A stretch of 64,000 bases of DNA from Desulfurobacterium sp. TC5-1. Lineage in GTDB: Bacteria; Aquificota; Aquificia; Desulfurobacteriales; Desulfurobacteriaceae. A model generated the notes under the pieces. That model was not told where the DNA came from. It did no database searches and worked only from the letters and a program-made list of their open reading frames with translations. This document shows positions 1-8,493 of this stretch, one piece after another. How positions within the stretch are numbered: the first letter of the stretch is position 1; each line of letters starts with the position of its first letter. The translations under genes were made by a program, and so were the position numbers. The DNA lies in the NCBI RefSeq assembly GCF_000421485.1, contig NZ_ATXC01000001.1, positions 310,001 through 374,000 on the forward strand, written 5' to 3'.

Positions 1-126
1 GAGTATCTTAAAATATGTAACGGTTGTAGAGTGAGGGCTTACTGGAAGTACAACGACTACATGCAGGAAGATCCTGTTTGTGATTACGTTCCTGTAAAAA
101 TGAGGAAAGAAAGGAGAGATGTATGA
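1..126 (+). CDS. Radical-SAM protein, SPASM domain C-terminus (partial)
   Basis: Only the last 41 codons are in the window, so the N-terminal radical-SAM core is not visible. The tail has C-x2-C (CNGC), then RAYW, then an acidic segment and DPVC, a cysteine spacing typical of SPASM domains that bind an auxiliary Fe-S cluster in AhbD/NirJ-type haem-synthesis enzymes. The TGA overlaps the hemE ATG (ATGA), implying translational coupling. Lying directly before hemE favours a tetrapyrrole role, but that is inference; another SPASM maturase is possible. Confidence 0.6.
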   Translation, partial: EYLKICNGCRVRAYWKYNDYMQEDPVCDYVPVKMRKERRDV

Positions 127-1160
127 AAGATCATCCAATACTTAAAGCGGCAAGAGGAGAGAAAACTGATTACACGCCTGTATGGATTATGCGGCAGGCG
201 GGTAGGTATTCTGCCAAGTACAGAGAGATAAGGGCAAAGGCCGGTTCATTCATGGATTTGTGTAGAAATCCCGAACTTGCGGCTGAGGTTACTCTTCTTC
301 CGATAGAGGAGATAGGCGTTGATGCCGCTATTCTCTTTTCCGATATCTTTGTTCCTGTTGAAAAGATGGGAATAAATATTGAATTTGTTTCGGGAAAAGG
401 CCCCGTTTTGTCTCCGGTTGTTAGAACAGTGGAGGATGTAAAAAATCTCAGTATTCCCGTGCCTGAAGATGACCTTAGTTATGTTCTTGAGACCATAAAA
501 ATTATAAAAGATCGTTTGACAGATAGACCGCTCATAGGGTTTTCCGGTGCTCCTTTTACACTTGCAAGTTATATTCTTGAGGGGGGAACTACAAAAGACT
601 ACAGGGCTGCCAAAACAACAATGTGGAACAATTCAGAGCTCTGGCAGGCCTTGATGGATAAGCTGACAGTTGTTGTGACGGAATATTTGTCATCTCAAAT
701 AAAGGCAGGGGTTGATCTTGTTCAGATTTTTGATTCCTGGATGGGGGTTCTTTCTGCTGAGGATTACGAAAAGTACGTTTTCCCTCACACGAAGAAAATA
801 GTTGATATTCTTAAAGAGAGGCATCCTGATACGCCTATAATCCATTTTGGTGTTAACAGTTCTCATCTTATAGAGATTAATAATCTGTTGGACGTTGATG
901 TAATAGGTCTTGACTGGAGAACAGAGATTCCGTTTGCCCTTGGTAGAACGGACAAATCAATCCAGGGTAACCTTGATCCTGTAGCTCTGTTTGCGGATGA
1001 AAAAGTTATAGAAGAAAAAGTAAGAAAGATAGTGATAGAAGGCCTCAGGGCAAGAGGGCACATATTTAATTTAGGTCATGGAATCCTTCCACAGACGGAT
1101 CCTAAAAAGGCGAAATTTTTGGTGGAAACTGTCCATAGAATAAGTAGAGAAGTCAGATGA
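123..1160 (+). CDS. hemE: Uroporphyrinogen decarboxylase
   Basis: Cytoplasmic enzyme that decarboxylates the four acetate side chains of uroporphyrinogen III to give coproporphyrinogen III in haem synthesis. All family blocks are present in order in 345 aa, the usual length: MRQAGRY at residues 23-29 (substrate-binding arginines), LFSDIFVP with the catalytic-pocket aspartate, GFSGAPFTLASY, FDSWMG, HFGVN, GLDWR, GNLDP and the C-terminal NLGHGILP. The start overlaps the stop of the preceding radical-SAM gene by 4 nt. A hairpin terminator follows at once, so hemE ends this operon. Confidence 0.97.
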   Translation: MKDHPILKAARGEKTDYTPVWIMRQAGRYSAKYREIRAKAGSFMDLCRNPELAAEVTLLPIEEIGVDAAILFSDIFVPVEKMGINIEFVSGKGPVLSPVVRTVEDVKNLSIPVPEDDLSYVLETIKIIKDRLTDRPLIGFSGAPFTLASYILEGGTTKDYRAAKTTMWNNSELWQALMDKLTVVVTEYLSSQIKAGVDLVQIFDSWMGVLSAEDYEKYVFPHTKKIVDILKERHPDTPIIHFGVNSSHLIEINNLLDVDVIGLDWRTEIPFALGRTDKSIQGNLDPVALFADEKVIEEKVRKIVIEGLRARGHIFNLGHGILPQTDPKKAKFLVETVHRISREVR

Positions 1161-1162
1161 TG

Positions 1163-1186
1163 GCCTGGAGATATTTCCAGGCTTTT
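1163..1186 (+). terminator. Intrinsic terminator after hemE
   Basis: A perfect 7-bp stem GCCTGGA/TCCAGGC with a 6-nt loop is followed by TTTT. It lies 2 nt after the hemE stop and separates it from the liv operon promoter. Confidence 0.7.
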
Positions 1187-1210
1187 CCAATTTTGTTTTT
1201 GTGAATAATA

Positions 1211-1240
1211 TTGAAAAGATAATGCCTATTATTGTATAAT
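1211..1240 (+). promoter_or_regulatory. Sigma-70 promoter of the liv operon
   Basis: TTGAAA at 1211-1216 and a perfect TATAAT at 1235-1240 are separated by 18 bp. It lies about 50 nt upstream of the binding-protein start, which has a strong AGGAGGG Shine-Dalgarno at 1278-1284. Confidence 0.75.
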
Positions 1241-1292
1241 ACATCAGCTATAAAAAAGCAACTTTAAAACTTTTGACAGGAGGGTTTGTGGA

Positions 1293-2633
1293 ATGAAAAA
1301 AGGGGATTTCAGGAAACTCCTCTCTGTGGTTTTCCTCCTTGTTCTTGCTTTCGTTTCCTTTTCATGTTTTTCAAAGAGCGAGAACAAAGAGGAGAAAACA
1401 ACTGCTGAAACAACCACAGCTGTTGAACAAGGAACGAAAACAGGGTCAACAGGAAAGAATGTTATTGTCATAGGTTATACTTCTTCTCAAACGGGAAAGT
1501 TTGCAACTGAGAGTCGTGAGCAATCAAACGGTCTTCAGTTGTGGGCCAGGGATGTTAATGCCAACGGTGGAATCTACGTTAAAGACTTAGGTAAAAAACT
1601 AAAGGTGGTTCTTAAAAGTTATGATGATGAAAGCTCTAAGGATAGGGTTCAGCAGCTCTATACAAGGCTTATTAATGAGGATCAGGCCGATTTCTTAATA
1701 TCTCCTTATTCTTCCGGTCTTACAGCTTCAGCAGCGGTTGTTACAGAGCAGTACGGAAAGATTCTCGTCGCAACAGGTGCTGCTTCTGATAAGATATTCT
1801 CAAAAGGTTATGAGTACGTTTATCAGGTTTATACGCCTGCATCTCGCTACCTCACAGATGCGGTTGATATCTTAAAGCAAAAAGATTCAAAGGTTAAAAA
1901 GATAGCAATCGTTTATGAAAATTCAAATTTTGCCAAGAGCGTTGCCACGGCTGCAAAAAAATATGCTGAAAAGAATGGGTTTAAGGTTGTTCTCTTTGAG
2001 AGCTATGAACCCGGAACTACAGATTTTACCTCTATGATTAACAAGATAAAAGCTTCTGGTGCTCAGGCCGTTATAGGTGGTGGTCACTTTACCGATGGTG
2101 AAACACTTGCTAAGCAGATTAACGATGCAAAGCTTAAAATTGACCTTCTTTCTATACTTGTTGCACCTGCGCTTCCTGAGTTTAGTGAAATTGGTAAAGC
2201 TGCCCTTTATGTTACTGGTCCTTCACAGTGGGAGTCTAAAGTTAAGTTTTCAAAAGAGACAACCCCTTCAGGATATGAGTTTTTCGGAATCTCTGCGGCT
2301 GATTTCGTAAAAGAGTACAAGAGTGCGTACGGAAATGTTCCCGGTTATCACGCTGCAGGTGGATACACTGCCGGGCTTGTTCTTCAAAAAGCCATAGAGG
2401 ATGCGGGAACGCTTAACAGTGAGAAGGTAAAGGCGGCTCTTGATAAGATGGATATCTATACCCTCTTTGGACACATAAAGTTTGATACCGGTGAATACCA
2501 CGGAAGACAGATAGGACATACAATGGTTATTATTCAGTGGCTTAATAAAGATGGTAATCTAAGCAAGGAAATTGTCTATCCTGAAAAGGCTGCAACGGCC
2601 AAGATAGTTATTCCTTACAGCTCTAAGTTTTAA
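1293..2633 (+). CDS. Branched-chain amino-acid ABC transporter, substrate-binding protein
   Basis: Periplasmic type I binding protein of the LivJ/LivK class, feeding the permease and ATPase genes that follow. Residues 1-25 form a signal sequence ending at Cys25 (SFSC). The box is atypical, but the Thr/Glu-rich linker after it suits a membrane-anchored lipoprotein. The mature protein opens with the family's IGYTSSQTGKFA strand, then YDDES and, further on, GYTAGLVLQKAIEDAG. At 446 aa it is slightly longer than classical LivJ. The substrate could be Leu/Ile/Val, another amino acid or urea; sequence alone does not settle it. Confidence 0.88.
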   Translation: MKKGDFRKLLSVVFLLVLAFVSFSCFSKSENKEEKTTAETTTAVEQGTKTGSTGKNVIVIGYTSSQTGKFATESREQSNGLQLWARDVNANGGIYVKDLGKKLKVVLKSYDDESSKDRVQQLYTRLINEDQADFLISPYSSGLTASAAVVTEQYGKILVATGAASDKIFSKGYEYVYQVYTPASRYLTDAVDILKQKDSKVKKIAIVYENSNFAKSVATAAKKYAEKNGFKVVLFESYEPGTTDFTSMINKIKASGAQAVIGGGHFTDGETLAKQINDAKLKIDLLSILVAPALPEFSEIGKAALYVTGPSQWESKVKFSKETTPSGYEFFGISAADFVKEYKSAYGNVPGYHAAGGYTAGLVLQKAIEDAGTLNSEKVKAALDKMDIYTLFGHIKFDTGEYHGRQIGHTMVIIQWLNKDGNLSKEIVYPEKAATAKIVIPYSSKF

Positions 2634-2639
2634 GATTTA

Positions 2640-2660
2640 GGGGGAGCTTCTCCCCCTTAT
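2640..2660 (+). terminator. Attenuating hairpin between binding protein and permease
   Basis: A 7-bp stem GGGGGAG/CTCCCCC with a 3-nt loop is followed by TTAT. It sits inside the liv operon, so it probably reduces read-through or protects the binding-protein mRNA 3' end, a common way to make more binding protein than permease. Confidence 0.5.
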
Positions 2661-2740
2661 CCATTTCCTGGTAGTTTTTAAAAGGGTGGCTTAGTGTGTT
2701 TTCCCGCTCTTTTAAAGATTATCAGGGTGGGAGGTTTGCT

Positions 2741-3571
2741 TTGAACGTTTATGCAGATGCTTTAGTTAACGGTATTTTGCTTGGACTTGTCTATGGTCTG
2801 GCGGCCATGGGGCTGGCTCTTATCTGGGGTGTTATGAAGGTTATTAACCTGTCCCACGGTGCTTTTATAACCCTTGGAATGTTCCTTTCTTACGTTGTGT
2901 TTGAATCTCTTCATTTTCCACCTTACATTTCAGTCTTTTTAGCTATTGTTGTTGGTCTAATTGCAGGTGTGATTACCTATTTTACGGCACTTCATAGGGT
3001 ACTTAACGCCGGTGAACTTTCAACACTGCTTTCAACCTATTCGGTTAGTTTGATAATCGTTGGTATTCTCATGTTTCTCTTTGCCACCACACCGAAGGCT
3101 CTCAATCTTGGAATGAACATTTTTACCGCTAAGATAATAGCAGCAGCGTTTTCTTTTGTGTTTTCTCTGGTTCTTTACTATTTCCTCTATAAAACCGATA
3201 CCGGTATGGCGATTAGAGCGGTTTCTCAGCACCCTGATGCTTCGAAGCTTATGGGAATAGATACCGTTAAGATTTTAGCCTTCTCTTTTGGACTGGGGGT
3301 TGCCCTTGCTATGGCTGCCGGTAACTTGATTTCAATGATCTTTCCTTTTTCGGTTCTTTCAGGCGGACTTTATGAGCTTAAAAGCTTTGTAATTTGCGTA
3401 ATTGGCGGTTTAGGAAATCCTCTTGGTGCTATTGTTGGTGGTATCGTTTTAGGAATCCTCGAAAATGTTTTTGGTCTGTTTGTGAATCAGGGGATTGTTC
3501 CATTTGTAGAGTTTACGATACTCCTTCTTATTCTTCTTTATAAGCCTCAAGGTCTTCTTGGAGGACACTGA
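2741..3571 (+). CDS. livH: Branched-chain amino-acid ABC transporter permease LivH
   Basis: Inner-membrane permease subunit of a Liv-type importer. The sequence is strongly hydrophobic with about eight segments and carries LVNGILLGLVYGLAAMGLAL near the N-terminus and the family loop FVICVIGGLGNPLGAIVGG near the C-terminus. I place the start at TTG 2741 because GGGAGG at 2729-2734 lies at ideal spacing and the protein then begins like other LivH proteins. An in-frame GTG at 2696 would add 15 hydrophilic residues without a good ribosome site. The stop overlaps the livM ATG by 1 nt. Confidence 0.9.
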   Translation: MNVYADALVNGILLGLVYGLAAMGLALIWGVMKVINLSHGAFITLGMFLSYVVFESLHFPPYISVFLAIVVGLIAGVITYFTALHRVLNAGELSTLLSTYSVSLIIVGILMFLFATTPKALNLGMNIFTAKIIAAAFSFVFSLVLYYFLYKTDTGMAIRAVSQHPDASKLMGIDTVKILAFSFGLGVALAMAAGNLISMIFPFSVLSGGLYELKSFVICVIGGLGNPLGAIVGGIVLGILENVFGLFVNQGIVPFVEFTILLLILLYKPQGLLGGH

Positions 3572-4536
3572 TGAAAAAGCATCTGGGATTTATTGTTTCT
3601 TTGCTCATTATACTTGCCTGTGGTGCTTATCCAATTGTTACAGGTTCACCTATGGCAAGGGAAGATATGTTCGTTATGCTTAGCTACATAGGACTTGCTC
3701 TTTCTCTTAACGTTTTGATGGGATTTACAGGTTATGTATCCTTTGGGCACGTGGTATTTTTTGGTATTGGTGGTTATACAACTTTTGCTCTCATCTATCA
3801 CTATGGAATTGGTCTTGTTCCCGCACTTATAGCGGGAGGTCTTGTCGCTGCACTCATAGCAGGTCTTCTTGGAATGGCTGTTTTGAACCTTAGAGGTGCC
3901 TATTTTGCAATAGCAACAATTGGTATAAATGAGGCGTTTAAGACACTTATTTCAAATATAGATTATCTCGGTGGTGCTGAAGGTCTCTTTTTTAACCTCA
4001 GAAAAGCATACTCACCTTACGGTGGTTCTCAAAAAGCACTCTGGTATTCTTTTATAATTCTTGTGATTGTTACACTAACTGCTTTAATTGTCAGTTTTTT
4101 GGTTAAACGTTCAAAGTTTGGTCTTGGTCTCTTTTCTATCCGTGAGGATGAAGATGCTGCTAAAGTTCTTGGGATAAATACTAAGCTTTATAAAACGCTT
4201 GCCTTTATGATATCCGCCTTTTTCCCCGGAATTATAGGGGGGCTCTTTTTCTTTAAAAACGGTAGCATTGATCCAAACAGTGCTTTTCATCTTTTGAAGT
4301 CTGTTGAAATGATATTTATGGTTATGCTTGGTGGTATAGGGACGATATTTGGACCTGTTGTTGGTGCTCTTACTTATGAAGAGATTCGTTCATATCTTCT
4401 TATTAATCCAACATTTAAAGACCTACATTTGGCTATTTCAGGTGTGATTCTTCTTCTTATTGTTCTGTTTATTCCAGACGGTATTGTTGGATTTTTGAGA
4501 AGGAAAGTTAAGTTTTTTAAAGAGGTTTTTGAGTAG
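3571..4536 (+). CDS. livM: Branched-chain amino-acid ABC transporter permease LivM
   Basis: Second permease subunit, 321 aa. It has the LivM signatures LSLNVLMGFTGYVSFGHVVF near residues 43-62, LRGAYFAIATIGINEAF around 107-123 and MVMLGGIGTIFGPVVGA near 250-266. These mark the conserved coupling region that contacts the two ATPases. The start overlaps the livH stop by 1 nt and livG follows after 11 nt, so the five genes form one transcription unit. Confidence 0.92.
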   Translation: MKKHLGFIVSLLIILACGAYPIVTGSPMAREDMFVMLSYIGLALSLNVLMGFTGYVSFGHVVFFGIGGYTTFALIYHYGIGLVPALIAGGLVAALIAGLLGMAVLNLRGAYFAIATIGINEAFKTLISNIDYLGGAEGLFFNLRKAYSPYGGSQKALWYSFIILVIVTLTALIVSFLVKRSKFGLGLFSIREDEDAAKVLGINTKLYKTLAFMISAFFPGIIGGLFFFKNGSIDPNSAFHLLKSVEMIFMVMLGGIGTIFGPVVGALTYEEIRSYLLINPTFKDLHLAISGVILLLIVLFIPDGIVGFLRRKVKFFKEVFE

Positions 4537-4547
4537 AGGGCAAAAAG

Positions 4548-5315
4548 ATGGCAGAGATTATTTTGAAGGTTGAGAATTTAACAAAGAGGTTTAAAGGGCT
4601 TGTAGCCTTAAATGGGGTCTCTTTTCAGATTGAAGAGGGAAAGATTTTGGGCATTATAGGCCCTAACGGGGCTGGTAAAACTACGCTTTTCAAGTGTATA
4701 ACTTCCGTTTATAAGCCCACCGGGGGAAGGGTTTATTTTAAAGGGCAAGACGTGACGAACCTTCCCACTTTCAAAAAGGCAAGGCTTGGTATTGCGAGAA
4801 CGCATCAGATAGTTAGGCCGCTGAAAGACCTTACGGTTTTGAAAAACGTTATGGTTGGCGCCTGTTTTGGCAAAAGGTATGCTTCGCTAAAAGAAGCGGA
4901 GGAGATAGCTATTGATGTTCTTAAGTTTGTGAAGCTTTATGATAAAAAAGATGTTGAGGCAGGTAAGTTAAACGTTCCTCAGAAGAAGAGATTGGAGCTT
5001 GCAAGAGCACTTGCAGGGGAACCGGAACTCCTCCTCCTTGATGAGGTTTTAGCAGGACTCACTCCAGGTGAAGTTAAAGAGATGGTTGAGATTATTAAGG
5101 AGATAAGGAACAGGGGAATTACGATTCTTATGATTGAACATCTGATGCACGCTATTATGAATGTTTCAGATAGAGTTATCGTTCTTGATTATGGTCAGAA
5201 AATAGCCGATGGGACACCTGAAAAGGTTGCCAATGATCCAAAAGTTATAGAAGCTTACCTTGGAGATCCTGAAATGGCTCTTAAGCTCCTGAAGGAGAAG
5301 AGAGATGGCGAATGA
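4548..5315 (+). CDS. livG: Branched-chain amino-acid ABC transporter ATPase LivG
   Basis: Cytoplasmic ABC ATPase, 255 aa. It has Walker A GPNGAGKTT, the LivG-typical GIARTHQIVRPL block, Walker B LLLDEVLAGLTPGEV and the switch histidine in MIEHLMHAIM. The ABC signature is unusual: LNVPQKKRLELARAL replaces the normal LSYGQQRRLE pattern, so both the Ser and Gly of LSxGQ are missing. The gene overlaps livF by 11 nt, which supports stoichiometric production of the two ATPases. Confidence 0.92.
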   Translation: MAEIILKVENLTKRFKGLVALNGVSFQIEEGKILGIIGPNGAGKTTLFKCITSVYKPTGGRVYFKGQDVTNLPTFKKARLGIARTHQIVRPLKDLTVLKNVMVGACFGKRYASLKEAEEIAIDVLKFVKLYDKKDVEAGKLNVPQKKRLELARALAGEPELLLLDEVLAGLTPGEVKEMVEIIKEIRNRGITILMIEHLMHAIMNVSDRVIVLDYGQKIADGTPEKVANDPKVIEAYLGDPEMALKLLKEKRDGE

Positions 5316-6024
5316 AATTGTTCTTGAAGTTAAAAATCTTGAGGCTGGATATGACGATGTTCAGGTTTTGTGGGGCGTTAATTTAAAGGTTAAAAAGCAT
5401 TCTCTTACAACTATAATAGGTGCCAATGGGGCAGGTAAGACGACAACGCTTAAATCTATTTGTGGCCTTCTTAAAGGAGTTAAAGGGACGGTAATTTTGA
5501 ATGGTGAGGATATTTCTTCTCTTCCTACTCACAAAAGGGTAGAGAAGGGACTTGTAATGGTTCCTGAAGGTAGATGGCTTTTCCCGGAGATGACAGTGCT
5601 TGAAAATTTAAGAATGGGTGCATTTACAAAAAGGGCAAGGGAAAAGAGAAATGAAACGTTAGAGTGGGTTTACACGCTTTTTCCACGGTTAAAGGAGAGA
5701 GCCAGTCAGAAAGCGGGAACGCTCTCTGGCGGCGAACAACAGATGGTTGCCATAGGAAGGGGCCTTATGGCAAGGCCGGAAGTACTTATTCTTGATGAGC
5801 CAAGTCTTGGTCTTGCGCCAAATCTTGTTCTTGACATTTTCAGGATTATCCAGGAACTTAAAAGTGAAGGTTTAACTGTGCTTCTTGTTGAACAGAACGT
5901 TCATCTTGGACTGGCGATATCCGATTACGCCTATGTGATGGAAAACGGCAAGATTGTGATGGAAGGCACAGGTTCAGAGCTTGAAAATGATCCTAAAGTT
6001 AAAGAGGCTTACCTGGGGCTTTAG
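5305..6024 (+). CDS. livF: Branched-chain amino-acid ABC transporter ATPase LivF
   Basis: Second ATPase of the importer, 239 aa. It has Walker A GANGAGKTT, the LivF block MVPEGRWLFPEMTVLENL, an intact signature LSGGEQQMVAIGRGLMARP and Walker B LILDEPSLGLAP. It overlaps the 3' end of livG. The stop overlaps the convergent permease stop by 3 nt, and its terminator lies within that opposing gene. Confidence 0.94.
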   Translation: MANEIVLEVKNLEAGYDDVQVLWGVNLKVKKHSLTTIIGANGAGKTTTLKSICGLLKGVKGTVILNGEDISSLPTHKRVEKGLVMVPEGRWLFPEMTVLENLRMGAFTKRAREKRNETLEWVYTLFPRLKERASQKAGTLSGGEQQMVAIGRGLMARPEVLILDEPSLGLAPNLVLDIFRIIQELKSEGLTVLLVEQNVHLGLAISDYAYVMENGKIVMEGTGSELENDPKVKEAYLGL

Positions 6025-6572
6025 TGACCTGCGGTAAAGTCCGCAGGTTTTATTTTTTCTTTACCTGCAAGTTTTTCAATAATCAAACTCATTATGACGA
6101 CGAAAAGTACCGTTAACGTTAATCTAACTATCATGAATTTGAAGCCCAGGAACTGAAGTTCAACCATTTCCTGAGGAATCTTTATGCATGCCCATGCTGA
6201 TAGGAAAGCAACAATACAGGAAACTCTCGCACCTTTTTTAAGAAGAACTGCAGCCATTGGAAATGCAACGTAAAGAGGCCCTGTTGGTAACGTTCCTAAA
6301 AGGATGCCTAAAAGTATTGCTTTTGGTCCGGCTGTTTCACCTAAATGTTTTACGATTAAATCTTTTGGGACAAACACGGCAAACAGTCCCATAAGTATCA
6401 TCACCGCCGGTAAGATAGAGATCATCTCTACAAAAAATTGCCATGAAGTCAAAATTACCGTGTCTCTTTTTGAAGGAAAAAAGAATAATAAAACTGCGGT
6501 AACTGCGATTGTCAGAAGCATAGCTATAATATCCTGTTTCAGTTTTTTCTTCTCTTCGCTGTTATTTTTCAT
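6021..6572 (-). CDS. Predicted permease, C-terminal half (ArsP/YraQ-like)
   Basis: A 183-aa membrane protein with a lysine-rich cytoplasmic start (residues 1-13) and about five hydrophobic segments. The core GILLGTLPTGPLYVAFPMAAVLLKKGA matches the repeat of the predicted permease family PF03773 (ArsP/YraQ), whose full-length members carry two such repeats in one chain. Here the other repeat is encoded just upstream and the start codon overlaps that gene's stop by 4 nt. The pair probably forms one heterodimeric transporter. The substrate is unknown; organoarsenicals or other small solutes are possible by family. Confidence 0.7.
   Translation of the reverse strand: MKNNSEEKKKLKQDIIAMLLTIAVTAVLLFFFPSKRDTVILTSWQFFVEMISILPAVMILMGLFAVFVPKDLIVKHLGETAGPKAILLGILLGTLPTGPLYVAFPMAAVLLKKGARVSCIVAFLSAWACIKIPQEMVELQFLGFKFMIVRLTLTVLFVVIMSLIIEKLAGKEKIKPADFTAGH
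6027..6056 (+). terminator. Terminator of the liv operon, inside the convergent permease gene
   Basis: An 8-bp perfect stem ACCTGCGG/CCGCAGGT with a 6-nt loop is followed by TTTATTTTTT. It begins 3 nt after the livF stop and lies within the last codons of the opposing permease gene, so one stretch of DNA serves as coding and termination signal. Confidence 0.8.
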
Positions 6573-7048
6573 AATATTGCTCCCATTATCAGGCCAATTA
6601 TTATAGCGATGATAAAACTTAATCCGTTTCTTAAAAGTGCTATTTTCTTTCCAAGTTCTCTTATCTCAATAGGTAGGGTGACTATGCCTATCATTGTCAG
6701 CGTTGTAATAAATACGGCTACTGATGTTACTGAAGCGCCGCTTTTTAATAGTGATGCAGCAAGAGGGAAAGAAATTATAGATGGTATGTGAAGTATTGCG
6801 CCTAAAAGTGCAACGATTAGGATGCCTTTAAAACCGGCTTTTTCACCAACAATTTTGGCAATTTCACTTTTAGGAATAAATCCCAGAATAATGCCTATGA
6901 TCAGGATTACGATGACCACCATTGGTAGTATTCGAAGGGAGGATTTTCCTGCTATCTTTAAGGCTTTCTTTGTCTTCTCTCTGTCTTTTTTTAATGCTGC
7001 TATAAGACACAGGAAAGTGAATCCATTTATAATAAGAGCAGTTTTCAC
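6569..7048 (-). CDS. Predicted permease, N-terminal half (ArsP/YraQ-like)
   Basis: A 159-aa membrane protein with the same repeat as its downstream partner: GEKAGFKGILIVALLGAILH followed by IPSIISFPLAASLLKSGAS. It starts at GTG 7048 behind a strong GGAGGAGGT ribosome site. A basic linker (KKDREKTKKALK) follows the first hydrophobic segment. Together the two halves (159 + 183 aa) equal one normal permease in length, so this is either a stable gene fission or a frameshifted gene. Confidence 0.7.
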   Translation of the reverse strand: MKTALIINGFTFLCLIAALKKDREKTKKALKIAGKSSLRILPMVVIVILIIGIILGFIPKSEIAKIVGEKAGFKGILIVALLGAILHIPSIISFPLAASLLKSGASVTSVAVFITTLTMIGIVTLPIEIRELGKKIALLRNGLSFIIAIIIGLIMGAIL

Positions 7049-7166
7049 ACCTCCTCCAGAGTTTGTTTAAATTCACTTTTCAGTTTATCAAATTGATGAA
7101 GACGTTTCCTTGATTTAGAACAAATAAAGCGGAACTCTAACGGGAAATCCATTATTTGCATATTGA

Positions 7167-7189
7167 AAAGGCGGGAGACCCCCGCCTTT
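7167..7189 (-). terminator. Terminator of the efflux operon
   Basis: A perfect 9-bp stem AAAGGCGGG/CCCGCCTTT with a 5-nt loop lies just past the tolC stop. On the minus strand the stem runs into TTTT. The 146-nt gap to the permease gene holds this hairpin and the permease leader; nothing else was recognised. Confidence 0.75.
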
Positions 7190-7194
7190 CAGTG

Positions 7195-8493
7195 TCATTT
7201 GAGAGGAGGTTGGCCAGCAGGAAGTCCTCCTGTGTAGTATTCAAGGTCTGCTAAAGCTCTGTTATAGTCGGCGATGGCGGAGTTTAATGCTCCTTCGGCT
7301 TTTACATAGTAAGCAATGGCGTCACATACTTCTGTTGATGTTCCTACATGAGCTTTGTACCGTTCTTTTGAGTCTTTCAGTAGCTCTTTTGCCTGCTCTA
7401 CCATTGCTTGAGCCGTTTTTATTCTTGAAGCGGCGCTTTTAAGCCTGGAGAATGCTGATATGATTCCTAACTTTATCCGATCTTTTGCCTGCTGGAGTGT
7501 TAAAGATGCCTTTTCGCTGTTTTCTTTTGCTTCGAGGGTTCTCCAATATCTTTGCGTTCCTTCAAATATCGGCATCTGAACAACTAAAGCTCCGAAGGTT
7601 TCATCAAACTCTCCAATTCCAGGATATTGGTTTGTTTTTTCATATCCAAGGACAGCAGAAACTTTAGGCAGAAACTGAGAGTAGGCCATTTTTACGCCGT
7701 AGTTCGCTCCCTCTTTCATCTTTCTAATTGCTATGAGGAGGGGATTGCTTTTAAATGCTTTTTCTATGAGTTCTGATTGTTTGTAGTTTACAGGTTTGTA
7801 AGAAAGGTTTTCTACTTCAATGCTTTCTTTTTGAATACCCGTGTCTGTTTTTAATTTTTCAAGTGCTACAGTGTAGAAGCTCTCTGCTTTTGTTAGGGCT
7901 TCTATAGCCTCTCTATACTTTACTTCAGCTTCAAGGTAATCTCTCCGTGCAACTATTCCCTCGTCATAAAAAGCTTTTGCGTCTTTTAAATGGCTTTTTG
8001 CTGCTTTCACGTAATCCTCTGCAATTTTTACTGCTGTTTTTGCTTCAGAAAGTGTATAGTAATCCTTTTTAACTTCTGCTATTACTTTAGCTACACGGTC
8101 CTGGAATTTGTAAAATTGCGCACTTTCAGCGGCCTTTTTCATTTTTGCATTGTAAAGAAGGTAGCCTCCCGTAAAGAGAGGCTGAGTCAACGTTGCCTGA
8201 AGGTCGTGGTAGTGCTTCTCTATTAGAGGGAAGCTTGAAGGAGGGAGCGGTGGAAGAGAAAAGCGCATTTCCGGGACGTCAGAATGAGAAAACTTTTTGT
8301 ACTCAAGGTTTATAATGGGAAAAAACTTTCCTATGGCTTCTCTGTACTGGTATTGACTTATCTTCTCTTCTTTTCTTGCTATCTTTATTTCCGGGTTCTC
8401 CATTATTGCTTTTTCTATAAGCTGGCTTAATGTTAATCCTTTAGCCATTGACAGTGATGGTATCATCAGTAGTGCTACCACTATTTTCTTCAC
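7195..8493 (-). CDS. tolC: TolC-family outer-membrane efflux channel
   Basis: Outer-membrane exit duct of the tripartite pump, 432 aa. A signal peptide MKKIVVALLMIPSLSMAKG is followed by two structurally repeated halves rich in long amphipathic helices. Typical motifs include LFTGGYLLYNAK near residue 107 and, in the second half, MPIFEGTQRYWRTLEAKENS, the strand-helix pattern of TolC repeats. The GTG start has GGAGG six bases upstream. The gene overlaps the end of the MFS pump gene by 53 nt, so the two are co-translated. Confidence 0.92.
   Translation of the reverse strand: MKKIVVALLMIPSLSMAKGLTLSQLIEKAIMENPEIKIARKEEKISQYQYREAIGKFFPIINLEYKKFSHSDVPEMRFSLPPLPPSSFPLIEKHYHDLQATLTQPLFTGGYLLYNAKMKKAAESAQFYKFQDRVAKVIAEVKKDYYTLSEAKTAVKIAEDYVKAAKSHLKDAKAFYDEGIVARRDYLEAEVKYREAIEALTKAESFYTVALEKLKTDTGIQKESIEVENLSYKPVNYKQSELIEKAFKSNPLLIAIRKMKEGANYGVKMAYSQFLPKVSAVLGYEKTNQYPGIGEFDETFGALVVQMPIFEGTQRYWRTLEAKENSEKASLTLQQAKDRIKLGIISAFSRLKSAASRIKTAQAMVEQAKELLKDSKERYKAHVGTSTEVCDAIAYYVKAEGALNSAIADYNRALADLEYYTGGLPAGQPPLK

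Noticed and set aside
863-1063. Minus-strand open frame within hemE
   Set aside because: It is antisense to highly conserved hemE motifs and has no ribosome site.
1293-6024. Urea (Urt) transporter instead of Liv
   Set aside because: No urease genes or nitrogen-control sites are visible and the ATPase motifs resemble LivG/LivF; the alternative is not excluded but less likely.
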